From Cyanoderma ruficeps (lineage: Eukaryota > Chordata > Aves > Passeriformes > Timaliidae): a stretch of DNA of 64,000 nucleotides. Both the position numbers and the translations under genes were made by a program. Each line of letters begins with the position of its first letter. Position 1 is the stretch's first letter. Under the pieces are notes generated by a model, which had not been told where the DNA came from, made no database searches, and was given only the letters and a program-made list of their open reading frames with translations. The DNA is taken from contig VZDJ01000090.1 in NCBI GenBank assembly GCA_008694505.1, positions 11,357,646 to 11,421,645 on the forward strand, in the 5' to 3' direction. This document shows positions 23,362 through 35,423 of the stretch, piece by piece.

Positions 23362-26300
23362 GCTGTTCCAAGGTCATGGAGCTGTCACTGTGGGGACGCT
23401 GCAGGGGAATGGGGAGGCTGAGGGCAGGGAGAGCCTGGAACACATCTCTAAGTGGTTAAGAATGAAGGAGCCTGCCTGTTAGGTGCCACCAAACTGAAAT
23501 TACTCTGTTGCTATGAAAATAAGGAAAGTTCTCCAAACCGAGATCTTAAATTTGGTCATGCTGGATATTGTTCCAGCTAAGCTGCAGAACTTGTTGAGCA
23601 CAACAATTTCTTGGAAATTGCTCTGTGGAGTCCCTTTGGATGCTGAGAAACTGAGCAGTTGCTCTTCAGTCTCTGGTGGAGTAGCCAGTGTTATCAAAAC
23701 ATGGTGAATTGCAGTAATTCCCACAATTACTCATGACTGATTTATCACTTGATTGTAGGAATTCAGTTTAAATAGATTTTTTTTCCATCTCCCCTGCTCA
23801 CTAATTGATTATTTTTTTGAATGCTGGATCTTTGAGTTTCTCTCATAAAGTAGATTAAAGTCATTATAGCTGTGTGCTTTTTAATCATTTTGCTGTATAA
23901 TTACTGTTGCTGCCACTGTCTTCTGGTTTACACTGCTTCTTTATTAGCAACTCTTATTGCCAGAAGCTTTAAACATTTAATAATCTGTCAAGGTGGTAAT
24001 TTGTTGTCTTTTTGAATTTTTTTTTTTACACTGAAGATCTTTTCAGTGATATCTTCAAGCACCTGGCCTGCCCAGATGCTTTAATGTTCACTTATGTCTG
24101 TCTAGTTGGCCTCATGTTATTTTTAATTACCTTTCTTCTGGATAACCAAAGTTACCCCTCCGTCACAGAGAGGATGTAAGTAAGTCACATGTGGTTACAT
24201 CAGTCAGTGAAAAATAGACTGTCCAGAAACAGCAATGAGGCTGATGGCCAGAGATGATGCCCAGGCTGTCTGTTGGCATTAGCAAAAGAACATTATTGGA
24301 GCCTGATAACAGCATTCGTAGTAAATGCAGGTTGTAGTGGTTTCCATACTATGGAAGGATTGTAGCCGTTTCTTCTTTTTAATGCTTTTTGGTGTTTCCA
24401 TTGAGGTTCTCTGGAGGAATACAGCCATCCTTCTTCCTGAGCTCCCAGAGGCTTTTCCTATATGGAATACACCAGTAACTTGTATTTCTCAAAAGCCAGG
24501 AAAAGCCAAACAGTTCATAGGTGATATTTTATGCCTGTAAGAGCCCTTGGACTGCAATTCTGAGTGGAAGTGGCTGGGCTGTGGCTCCCTAAGGAGCCTG
24601 AGGACCCCTGTTCTTGGCAGCTGTGTGTCCATCAGCCTTCACTGAGGGGCTTCACTGATGGCATTTTGCAACAGTGGCAGCAGAGTCCTCTGGGGTCACA
24701 GCCATGAGCTGCAGCACTGCCCACTTGGCCTGCAGTGCACAGCCAGGACACCCTATGTCCCACTGGAACAAGGCACCGCTGGTTCTGCTGCAGCAGCTGC
24801 TCTCTGCCCAAAATATCCACCAGGGCTGGCAGCCTGGCCCCCATATGTGCCCCTGGCCCCCATCACAGGCCTGGCACCTCAGAGATGGGGCAGCATCCTC
24901 CAAGGGATCTTCTCCTGTGCCTGTGAGGTGCTGAGAGATGGGACAGCAGCAGGAAGGGCTGGAAGAAGTGAACAGCTCAGTATAGATCACTGAAAACGGG
25001 GACACTGGGGAAGGTAAAGGACTGTGGTGGTGGGGAAAAATGTTGAATTCTCCCCATCCTCGTGGACAGAACAAAATGAAGTCGTTCCTCTGGGCTGGAA
25101 GGAAGAATAAAATTCTTGGTGAGGAAAGAGGGTGAAGCCTGGGAACAGAGTGCCCGGGGAGCTGGTGGCATTTCAGCTGCTGATGGTTTGAAAGGAGTGC
25201 CTGAAACATGAGTCTGTCGAATCTGACACTCATATGATGGGCTCCTCCCTCCCAGCAGACAGATGGGTCAGGCTGGCTCTTAATTCTCTTTCCCCTCTGC
25301 TCCCTGTCTGTGGAAGTGCAAGCCAGAGGGAACAGAAATGCTGGGATTTGCACATACGTCTCCCCTAAAGATCAAAACAAAAACACAGAGTAAAGGTTTT
25401 GACACACACAGAAAAGAATAATATCCAAAGACATCAATCATTTATGACTGAAAAGAAGGAACAGTCAATAATTGCTTCTGGAAAATAAGGTATTTACTTA
25501 TATTTTAAATGACATCTTACAGATTTCTATTTTCTTTGCGTTTTAGTTGTTTGTTGGGGAAATCATTACTTTACTTTTTCCTAGCATTCCTTCAACCATT
25601 TTGGGATAAGCTTTTCATTAATGGCAATGACTGTCTGCATTTCTTTTAGCACCTTGTCTGTGCTTTATTTTATCTTGTCAGCGGAAACTAGCAGATAGAT
25701 AGCAATTCTTAGGGTTTTTCTTGTCTATATGATTATCCAGACAGGATTTTGACAATTTCAGTACTATAGCCTTCTCTCAGGAAGTCTTTGATTGCATGAA
25801 AACATATTCTGAAGTGCTAATTTCTTAACCTTCTAGAGTCCATTATTTGGACAGGTAAAAATTGAGTTTCAAATGACCTAACAGGTCACTTGCCAAAGTA
25901 TAATCTGGTTAAAATTTTCTCAAATTGAATTAAGTGGGCTGTATACCATGTATTGATTTAAAAAAATCTTCCTAATGTAGTCATGTTATAAGACTCTTGA
26001 CATGATTTCTTTTTTCTGCTTTGACAGAGCTGGTTTTTTACAGAAACTTCAGCACTTTGTTTTGTAAAACTATCACCATCTTGGTGGCTTCTCAGTTGTA
26101 CAAGACTTTGACCTCTGGACCAATCCTGTATTTGGAGAAAACACAACTGCAAAATTTTCTACTCGTTTGCCATTTGTGAATAAGTTTCTCATATTTCATT
26201 AACATGGAGAAGCTGAGGGATGCTTTGGATTATCTTCTGAAGAACTGATCTTGTGGTCTTAATTCAAATGCATCCTTTGCACTTTCAAAACAAAAATTTT

Positions 26301-26551
26301 TTTTGCCCTAATAATTATAATTCTTAGTTCAGTTATTTTTTAGCCTGGAACAAAACCAAAGAAAGAAATAGTTAAATACATGAGGAGACAGCTTCAGCTA
26401 TGACTCATATTTCCAGAAGGTGGGCAAAAGTCATACAAGTTGAATTCAAGAGCTGCTCTGTGGTGTTGGATAAGGAGGAGGATCCCAACTTTATCATGAC
26501 CTTATCCATTTTCATCTATGGCTTTCCTCTGCAAAATATTTGTTTTGTGGA
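23362..26551. other. gene-free sequence; one long minus-strand open frame
   Basis: The minus strand holds the longest open frame in the window (233 codons, 24652-25353), in a locally GC-richer patch. Its translation is rich in Ser, Pro, Cys and His with no domain I recognise, and several plus-strand frames cover the same bases. I treat it as chance. No splice-flanked exon and no repeat is recognised elsewhere. Confidence 0.5.
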
Positions 26552-26614
26552 TTTGGGAACTCTACAACCATTGGGATTTGGGAACTCTACAATGTGGGTT
26601 TGGGAACTCTACAA
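26552..26614 (+). repeat. three-copy minisatellite
   Basis: The 16-mer tttgggaactctacaa occurs three times without mismatch at 26552-26567, 26577-26592 and 26599-26614. The spacers are 9 and 6 bases, so the repeat period is 25 then 22. Perfect identity between copies suggests a recent expansion by slippage or unequal exchange. No coding frame is preserved, because a 25- or 22-base period shifts frame at every copy. Confidence 0.95.
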
Positions 26615-27888
26615 GCCAGGAGGCTTCCTGTCAGCCTTTATATCCCTGGGCTGTTCAGTGACCTCTCATGGGAGAACAGGAAAAAGTCTGAGGCGTCAGC
26701 ATCAATTAGTTGCCAAAGTGTGATGTAAAAGAGAAACAAAAGGAAAGTGGAGTCTGGATGTCTCTGCAGGGACAGTGTTTTAAGTCTTCTTGTGGACCTT
26801 AATATGAAATTTGAATGTCCACAAGCATGGTGAGTATTTGAACTTTGACCTCCTCCAGTTGCTTTGCTTTTAAACAAAGTAATTTCACTAGTGTTACCGG
26901 TTTTCTGATGGTCTTTGGCTTATCTACAGAAGTTGCTCGTCTAAGTTGATTGAGGAGAAAGGGAATAGGTTGTTGGGGGGTGGGGTATTAAAAAATAAAA
27001 AAAATATTTTGGCTTTATATCTTAAGTGTTGAAAATACCATACAAAAAAGCTTTTCTGGTATGCAGATTCTAGTCTTTTAAACAACACAATGATTTGGTT
27101 TCAAAAAAATAATAAAAAAAAAATCCAGTTGTCCTTTCTTTAGAAAAAGGTATTTTATAGCAAACTTTATTTTATAGCAACTGAAGTTGACAGTATTTGT
27201 TCACTTCACTGTAATTACTAGAAATTCTTCATCTATTCAAAAGATTTCATGACACCCTCAGGGACTGTTAGGGTTTAATACAAGCTGGTTTTATCTCTAA
27301 TTTTTCTCTCAGATGATTTCCCCTTTTGTTTTTTCAACATGTCTAGATTTTGTTATTATAGTGTTAATTATTTCACTTGAAAAGGTAACAGCAAAGCAAT
27401 GGTGTTTTGAATCTTTTATCTAAATTCCTCAGGTCCAGTTCTTATGTAGAGCTAAGCTATTTCTTGCTAAAATAATGTTGCAGGTTTGCTAGTGAACAAG
27501 CTCATTCAATCAATAGTTCCTGTTTGATAGACTAAATAAATGATGTTGTGCTATGTGATAATCTCTGAGTTTTCCCACCACCTGACAGAAGGCTCATACC
27601 GAAGTAGGAGTGCAGAAATGGAGGAATTGACAGGCCCAGACAAATGAACAATTAAGTTGGTGTACTGAGGTCTGTGGCAAGGCAATGGAATAAGGTAGAA
27701 TACGTGCCTGGAATATCAAAATCTTACACGCTAGTTTAAAGTGTCCCAGGAGAACTGCTGGACAGATACTGCATGAAAAGCAGATGATATTCTTGCTACA
27801 GCAGATTTGGTGGCTTATCAGCAGCCTAAAACTTGGAAATATGGGAAAATGAGACCAGAACACTTTGGAAAAAGGAACCTACATATAA

Positions 27889-27906
27889 ATATATATATAT
27901 ATATAT
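27889..27906. repeat. (AT)9 microsatellite
   Basis: Eighteen bases of alternating A and T in an AT-rich setting. It is self-complementary and likely unstable in length. Confidence 0.95.
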
Positions 27907-28779
27907 TTCTAAAGCAATAGTCTGCTTTTTCAGCAAACATGATTTGAAGCAACCTCTGGTCAAAGAGAAAGAGGCCTGAGGTGTTGCAGGGAAGGAAATG
28001 TGGGAGTTTTCAGCAGCCAGTCCCTGGTTCCCAGGGTGCAGCCTGGTTGGTGGTGCCAACAGTTACACAAGTCACAGATTTCAAATGTCACCATAATCCA
28101 GCCGTATCTGCAGTGTCACAAGTGGCAAAGTGACAATGAGAAGTGGGTATATTCAAGGTATCTCTTGCTTCTGTCTTACACCCATACCGTAAAATGTTTG
28201 ATTCTATTGGTTCTTGTTTAAATAATTTCCCACTACAGAAAAAGAAAATGTGTTATCAACAAAGTGCACTGCCTTATACCTTTAGTTGGGACAGAAGAGA
28301 TGCATTAACAAATGCTTGTGCAGATGTAAAAGCATTGCTAAAGAAATGGGTCCTTAGGAGGATCCGATTTCAGTTTTGGGATAAGTAAATGTGTTTGCTT
28401 TGGCATTACTTTTTTTTCTTCTGGATGTATTTTTTCCTGTAGCTGCCAATAAACTGCAAATAGGATGATAGAAAAGAAACTGCATTGTGAGTCATAAATA
28501 GGATTATTGACTAAAGAGCAGTTGTAGGATATACTCTGCCAACTTGTAAGCCAGAAAGCATATCTTGACTGTACAATTTTATTTCTATTTTCACAGAAGC
28601 AGCAGTTAAAAAAATCATTATCACATGCGTCTGAGCTGATCATGTTTGATTTGGATGTCACTGAGATGCAATAAACAGGAAGCCCCAGGGTGCCATTTTA
28701 CTAAGACAGTTTTCAGAGTGGAACCACAGTTTCTGCAGCAAAGCACCGCTGATTTACATGGATTTTCTTGTCACATGTT

Positions 28780-29130
28780 TTGGCAAAATGTATCAGCTTG
28801 CGCTTCTTAGCATCAACAAATAATACTTGACTTGCAAACGAGCTCTTTGGCAAGTACCCAGCCACGGGAGGCTTGGAGACTTGACAGTATAAAAAAGCCT
28901 TTCATTTCACCAATTTCTGAACTGGCACTGTCCCTGCCATGGTTGTCTGCAGACGCTTGCTGATCCCTGCTCTTGATTTTTGGATATTGAAGCTATTCAG
29001 CTTGTTAGCTTTTACCAAATTCCAAGCAATGAAAATTAATCATTTATTCTTTCAATTTCCATGTAAATGCCTTAAAGGGCTCTCAAGCTCATTTGTGCTC
29101 TCACGTTTGAAATTAATCGTTTCTACCATG
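28780..29130. promoter_or_regulatory. possible conserved non-coding element
   Basis: This AT-rich block keeps several CpGs (in 'cttgcgcttc', 'aaacgagc', 'cacggg', 'agacgct', 'cacgttt', 'aatcgttt') although CpG is otherwise rare here, and it contains TAAT-type homeodomain motifs ('aaaattaatcat', 'gaaattaatcg'). A TATA-like 'gtataaaaaagc' lies at about 28887. These are traits often seen in conserved vertebrate enhancers, but conservation cannot be judged from one sequence. Confidence 0.22.
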
Positions 29131-31216
29131 TGACATTGGTGTCTTTACCCTCCCAATGTAGGCTTTTCAAAATGTTCACCTTTTAAAGAAAAGAGGCAGC
29201 TTACTTTGTATTTTTCCTATGCAGACTTCTTGTTCATAATGAGCTTAAATATAAGGAGCATAAACCCATCTGGAAATAAAATTATGCACTAGGTTCACTA
29301 AAAAAAGTAATTACATTATAATCAAACTGTCACTTTGTGAGATAGTGGGAGATGAAATACACTACATGCTGACAAAAGAAGAGGATGGCTTGCTCTTTTT
29401 AAACATCATGCATGGCACAAAGCAGTGAAGAAAATCTGAATTACGTACAGTGTAACCAGGAATGCACTTGGAGCCAGGCAGGGAAACCTCAGCAGTAAGA
29501 CCAGGCAAACAGATGTGCTTTCTTCTGATGGAATGGGGGAGCCTTCAGCTTATGCAGCCCAATAGATGTGCAGGCTACTACTGTTGACAGACTGACAGCC
29601 CAAGGGTGTTTGGACACAAGGTAGGCAACACTTATCTGTGATTAGGAAATGCACTCTATTCCTGGGTCATGTTTTGCACAGGACTCCAGTCTGCGCTGCT
29701 GTGGCAGCTCTTGCATTACCTTCCTTGTTTGCTTCACCCAAAGCAGTTGTGCCCCACCAAGCAGCCTGTACTCAGCAGAGGCTGACCCCACTCTCAGGTT
29801 AAACATGTGAGGGAATTGGGACAATCTGAATGTGTGAGGAGCTGTCTTTGTTCACGGTTTGCTGTATCTTTTGGCCCTCTCAACCTGCCCTACTGTGACT
29901 GGAAATGCCTTGGTTTAGGTGAAATCCAAGGTCCTGTGTAGCCCCTAGGCAGAGAGCAGCATTCAGGAGTGATTTTCTTCAGTCCCTCAGACCCTCGTCA
30001 TATGAGCTGTTCTTGAATTAAATCCTTTTTCCCTTCTGCCTTAATTTCTTTTTGATCTGGATCTGTTCCCTGTTTTCTGTTCTCTGTCAGCAATGGATCC
30101 TTTTCACAGGAAGATCCTTGCTCTGACACTTGAGAATGGGTTGGTGGCAAGTGGTGGGCACGAGAGTGGGGTATGGGGAGAGGGAGAGGAGCTGGTGATG
30201 GGGGTCTGGATACCAGCCTTGTCGTTCCATCAGGAAGCAGGGAGGGGACAGGCTTCAAGTCTGTCCTCCTGGATGGACCAAAGCTGTGAAAGATTGGTGC
30301 CCAAGAGAACTATTCCTGCTGCCAGTAATGCATCTAATGAAAGAGAAATTTGTTCTCAGATAGGATTTTTTTCTGGTAACTGAAAAAAAAGAGCTTCAGA
30401 AATATGAACAGGTTGAAATTCATGTTTTGTAGTCTGGTTTTTTTTTTCGGTTCTAGAGATAGAAATGGTGACATACTGAGAGGTCCATGCTGTGTTAGTG
30501 GCACAGCTGATACCTTTATTCAGTGTCTTGCTTTTCATGCTATGAATACAGTGACAGAGCAGCACAGCTTGCTGTGCTGGCTGAGCACGGGATTACTTTC
30601 TATACACAGCGGATAAGACCCTCTTTGTATATTCATGACACATCTATCTGGCAGGGTCCTGAGAGCCTCAGGAAAATAGAAGGTGGGGGAGCTCACTGGA
30701 GACTTCCTGATACTACACCTTGCTTTTTCAAATTTAAATCACTAATTTGTTTAAGTACAATTATTCTTTTTTCTTTTCTAATAAAATTGGAAATATTTTA
30801 GTTCCAAGAATAGACAACATGAAATAAAGCTTCATCAAAGAGAAATAATAATAAAATCTTGTCCAGATGAATATGTAACTGTGTAGCCTCTGTTTTGACA
30901 GAAATAGCTTTTGTCAGAAACAGCTTGACAGCAGCTCTCCCCAGATAAAAGAAACAATTTTAAAGCTACTGTTCTTAACTTCCAGCACCGGATCTCAGCA
31001 CAGGCAACCCCACTCATGATCTGCCAACAGTGGTTTACTGATGAGCTGTTAACTTCTGTTTTGAAGACCTCATGGACTCAAATTTAGCATCCTCACTCTG
31101 AATTTTGCTGCTCACCTGGCAAGAGGCTTGGTTAAATTGCCATAGTCTTCTTTTCATGAAATTCATGCTTGTATAGCCACATCTATCATGCAAGACGTGT
31201 AAGAGATTTTGAATTA

Positions 31217-31255
31217 CAAAAAAACAAACCAAACCAAAACAAACAAACAAAAAAC
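31217..31255. repeat. A/C-rich simple repeat, (CAAA)n-like
   Basis: The tract is A and C only and contains repeated CAAA and CCAAA units, with no other content. It lies about 500 bases from a long T/G tract of complementary composition at 31739-31832. Confidence 0.9.
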
Positions 31256-31738
31256 CTCTAGCAAGCCTCAAACCAACCAAACAACATAATCAATATTCTC
31301 ACTACAGAAGACACAGGTAAGCTTTCCTCTGTCTGTGCAGATACTTCCATGAGGCCACTGTGGCCTGTTGGCCATGATAAGGCTGTTTGGAGCAGAAAGA
31401 GCACTCATCCCAGTGTCTTGGGCAGTCTCAACTTTTCCCATTCCTGTTCTGCTGCAAGGGTGAAGGTAGGGATGCTGGTTTGTTTCCATGCCCATCTTGC
31501 TGCACACAGCAAGGGCTCACAGTTCACTCCAAATTCACAGCAGAGCCAAGGGTGGAATTTGTGCTCCCTGGTGGATTTTAGTCCTTGAGAAAGTTGGAGG
31601 ATTAACATATGCCACGCATATTCACTACCCTTGGGACCTTTCTGGATCTTTCTGCTCATATTTAAATTGACCTCAAGTTGCAGCAAATGCTGCAAAAAAG
31701 CCTTCCAAATAGATTAGATGGTGCTCTGCTTTTGGGTT

Positions 31739-31832
31739 TGTTTTTTTTTTTGTTTTTTTGGCTTTGTTTTTTGGTTTGGTTTGGTTTGGTTTGGTTTGGT
31801 TTTGTTGTTGTTGTTGTTGTTGTTTTGGGGGG
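31739..31832. repeat. T/G low-complexity tract with (TTGGT)6 and (TTG)7
   Basis: A T-rich start leads into six TTGGT units (31771-31800), then seven TTG units (31802-31822), then G-rich sequence. An open frame on the minus strand through here encodes only Gln/Lys/Pro/Asn repeats and is an artefact of the simple sequence. Confidence 0.95.
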
Positions 31833-31839
31833 TTTTGGT

Positions 31840-32524
31840 GGTTATTATTATTAATTTGGGGATATTTAGTTGTTTGTTTAAGGTTTTGAGTTTTTTTTCT
31901 ATAAAGCTGTTTAAACAAACAGCTGGGGCTTGAATTAAGCTGTGGAGGTCTGTTTGTGGTACAGGTAAGCATCATTGCTTCTACAGGGAAAGCTGAGTCA
32001 AAGAAGGGGTATAACCTTTTAGAAAACAAACACAGCCTCTGGATGTTATCTTGCTTACCTCTAGCACAGAAATACATAAGGCTTTTTCTTCTGCTCCTAG
32101 TCAGACACAGAAGGTATGTTGCTTAAAGCTAGCAAGCAGCTTGGGAAATATTGTCAAAGAATTAGCAATACACTGTACTCTCTGCCTTTTGATTTAACCT
32201 GAACTGGTCATCATTAGACTCCCATAAACAACTACATCTTTCTGCTACTGTATCTCCTTGCCCTAGGAAGATCATAGCAATGCAATAATTCAGCTCAGAG
32301 AGATGTGACACTGTAAGGCCAAGCTCTTTGTTTTACCTGCCTGCAGTAGCTTCTGCCTAACAATGTAAACACCATGCATGATAAAGAGGAAAATTCAACT
32401 TTTCTAATAAATTAAGGCTTTGGGGTTTTTTATAAGTGAAGATGTGGAGGAAGACAAAATTACCCATATGGGCCTGGAGTGATGTTCTTGGGATGTATCC
32501 CAGCTCTGGATGATAACAGGTGAT
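31840..32524. other. gene-free sequence
   Basis: Between the simple repeat and the next LTR I see no gene, repeat or regulatory signal that I can support. Confidence 0.5.
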
Positions 32525-32530
32525 GTTACT
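32525..32530 (+). repeat. target-site duplication GTTACT, left copy
   Basis: Six bases directly before the LTR start, repeated exactly at 33250-33255. A 6-bp duplication is typical of class II (ERVK / alpha- and beta-retrovirus-like) integration. Confidence 0.82.
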
Positions 32531-33249
32531 TGTCAGAGTCCAGGGCATCCGTCTGGGCGCCTGGATGGTCACAGACCTCGGCAGAGGGGTCTGGGACCTG
32601 ACAAAGAGTGTTTGAGACCTGTCCAGGGGGGTCTGTCCAGGGGAGGTGCCTGGCACAGAGCCCAGGAAGATGCAGGCTTTGATTTCAGTCCATGAGAAAA
32701 ACTTTCAACACTGAAAAGAATTGCAAGTCACAAAGGTGTAACAGACAGTAGTGTAGTTTACCACCAGGTAGAAAATATTGTCGTTTTGGGTTCTTAGAAT
32801 GGAGAACAAGATGGAGGATTTAGGGTGGTACCCTGGGTTCTTCTTGTCCTCCCTTGGCATCCATCTTTTGCAGTGATGGTGGCACACAGTAGTTTAAGGA
32901 GATTGGGTCAGAGTAGAGATGACCCCTTTAGTATAGGTAATAGGCATTGGCACAAAATTGTAAATAAGACACACGTAATTATCTGCATAAGAGGTACCGA
33001 CCTCCCATCACAGAGGGAGTCATCCTGTCCCCGAGCAGCTGTGAACATCTCGGCCGGGCACAGAGAAAAACTTGTAAGATAAGAATTAATAAACACATGA
33101 GAAACCAAGAAACAACAAGACCTTGAAGACTCCGTTTCATTCTCGTGTCTGCCTCAAAGCCTTCAGGGGGCAGAGGGCAAAAAAAGACTCACTCGAACCA
33201 CCACCAGGCCCACCACCTAAATCTCGGGTGAGAAAAACCAAACCCGAGA
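32531..33249 (+). mobile_element. solo LTR, class II (ERVK-like), plus strand
   Basis: A 719-bp unit starts with TGTCAGAG and is bounded by the perfect 6-bp duplication GTTACT. An AATAAA polyadenylation signal at 33088-33093 lies about 160 bases before the end, followed by a U5-like segment containing 'gactccgtttcattctcgtg'. The final dinucleotide is GA rather than CA, so the 3' terminus has one change or the boundary is off by a few bases. The last 28 bases form an 8-bp inverted repeat, TCTCGGGT (33222-33229) with ACCCGAGA (33242-33249). No retroviral protein fragment adjoins it. The 6-bp duplication distinguishes it from the two 5-bp LTRs further left. Confidence 0.85.
33088..33093 (+). terminator. 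LTR polyadenylation signal (AATAAA)
   Basis: Canonical hexamer in the 3' third of the solo LTR, in the order expected for plus-strand U3-R-U5. It could end transcripts that enter from the left. Confidence 0.75.
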
Positions 33250-33255
33250 GTTACT
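33250..33255 (+). repeat. target-site duplication GTTACT, right copy
   Basis: Exact copy of 32525-32530, directly after the LTR. Confidence 0.82.
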
Positions 33256-35396
33256 GACTCTTCTTAGCCTGAAAAAATAGTGGCAAAATTACTGTAGTAG
33301 GTTCATGACACTGCTGGTATTTAAGGATTCTGCACAAAAGTTATGAATTCTGGCCACACTCAACGAACTTGGTGTTAGATCTTGACAATGTTATTAGTTT
33401 CTTTTCTTTCTTTTTGTTCCATCTCTGTGTTCCTTCCTTCAGCTACTGTTCTGAGTGTAAAACAGACGCCTATGTATGAGCTGGTCTGTTAAGGTCTTTT
33501 CAGGGGCTGATGATTTTTCCTGATCCTGAAAGGAAGAGAGATATTAGGCCTTTTTATTCCTTCTCTGCAGGGGCCAGGGCACAAAGTCTCCGGCACAGCT
33601 TGACACTGAGGTATAGAGACTAGATGTGCTTAAAATGTACTAACAGGACAGGATTATTTTCTAGTATCTGGATGCATTTTATCCACATTTTTGCTGGAGG
33701 TCCTATAGGTCCCTGAACTGTCACCAAAAGTCTGCACTTTTCCTTCTAACCGGGCTTCCATGCACTAGTCGTTTTTGAGAGCTGAAACCTGCATCCTCAT
33801 TTCTGAAATGGGTGAGCATCTCTGTCTCCTGAGATTCTGTTGCTGTCCCCTTCCCCCTCACCCTGATGCTGAGGTGCATCCTGTGGGCTGGGCAACGTGG
33901 CTCTGAAACTCTTCCACCATCCTCTTCACAAGAGCCCCTATGAAGAATGGTGATGCTGATAACTCATGTCACTTCTTTTTGGCTTTTCCTTCTTCAGGCA
34001 CGCTGAGACTGAGGAAAATTAATATCACACTTGTTATAAACCTGTCCTTGTGGCTGATGCAGACCCTCCTGAAAGCATGTCAAAACAACTTACTTAAGTG
34101 TGGCAATTTGCTATAAAGTAATGGAATGGAAAACAAGACAAAATCATATGAAGACTTTGTAATTTCAGGATTTTAAATAGAATATCAGCTGAGAGGTGTG
34201 TGATGAGCTTTGATTGCAGAGAAAGCAAGGATGTAGGTTTTAGGAATCAATCTCTGACGCATTTTAAAAATCCATCTGTGCGGTGTCTGCCTGCAAGAAA
34301 GCAGCCTTCCATGTGATCCCTGCTCTTCAAGCAAAGGCAGCAAGGATTGTTGACCTGGATGAAATAAATCACTGGTCTTAGTACAATATTGGAATGAAAT
34401 ATCCTCTAAAATCTAACCTGCTTAGGCCTAAAACAGCTTTCACCCGCTCGAGTGTGAAGCTGCTGACCTGCTTGCTTAGTTTTATACTGTAATTATCCTT
34501 GTCTTCATAAAAATACATTACTTCAGTTTTTACTCTGTAGATTAAAAACAGAATTGCTAATTTTAGTCAGTCAGAATTTTATCCTGATTAATAAATCAAG
34601 CTTTTTTCTGTCTCATTATAAAATGCACATGGTTTCATTAGAAACAATGTGGGCTGTTTACACTCCTGATCTGACTTAAAGTATATGTGTGAAGCAAAAC
34701 AAGAGCAAGAGAAGGATTCTCCCATTCTCACTTAATGTGTTTGATAAAGGAAAACCTTCTTTGCACCACCTAATAATAAGTTCAACTAAAAGCATAGAGG
34801 CTTGAAAAAAACCTTTCTTTACACGACTGAAAACTTTCTTGGTCCTATTGGCGAGCATTAACACCATGTTCTATCTAATGTAAATCCTGTAAATTACAAA
34901 GCACTTCAGTTCTGGCCTTAGAGGCAAGTGGAAACCTGACCTCAGTAGCAGTTAATCATATTTGGTTGGTTGGTTGGTGTTGGGGGTTTGTTAGGACTAA
35001 ACATATTTTTCCAATGGAGACACTGCACTGCATGCTGGACCTAAATTTCCCAATAGAAAGAGGCACTGTCCCAGAGTTTGGCATGTGTCTCCAACTCAGT
35101 TCAGAATCCTGTGTTTTCCCTGTCCTTATTGCCATGCTGACTTCAGTTCTTTCTCTCTACAGCCGTATCTGACCAAGGCATGCAATTAATTATCCATAAT
35201 AATGCAAAGGCAAGAAATAAGAATAAATGCCTCCAAAATTGGAGACACGAACATAATGGCTATGTGGGTTTGTGGGGGGCTTTTTGTTTTAGATAGTCTT
35301 TCTCTTCAGTGCTATTAATTTATTTGATTAACCTCATTGTTCAGTCTTGCCAAATTGCTTACTTCAGTGCATGACACCTGCCTGTTACAAGCCTGA
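33256..35396. other. gene-free unique sequence
   Basis: No gene recognised. A (TTGG)4 microsatellite lies at 34962-34978. The 34250-34660 part is AT-rich with a few retained CpGs and could be regulatory, but nothing decisive is visible. Confidence 0.5.
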
Positions 35397-35423
35397 GTTG
35401 CACTTGCATGTCCCAAGTGCAAC
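35397..35423. other. perfect 10-bp inverted repeat (hairpin)
   Basis: GTTGCACTTG (35397-35406) and CAAGTGCAAC (35414-35423) are exact reverse complements separated by seven bases. No pairing extends outward. The right arm abuts a stretch that may be an LTR remnant, so this could be a junction structure, a protein-binding palindrome or chance. Confidence 0.8.

Larger units (their letters stand above)
26615..31210. other. gene-free unique sequence, partly CNE-like
   Basis: No gene recognised. A short duplicated 'attttatagcaa' lies near 27152-27182, an (AT)n tract is at 27889-27906, and the block 28780-29130 has features of a conserved non-coding element. Remaining open frames are short. Confidence 0.5.

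Noticed and set aside
31673..32077. Gln/Lys/Asn-rich minus-strand open frame
   Set aside because: It is the translation of the T/G simple repeat at 31739-31832.
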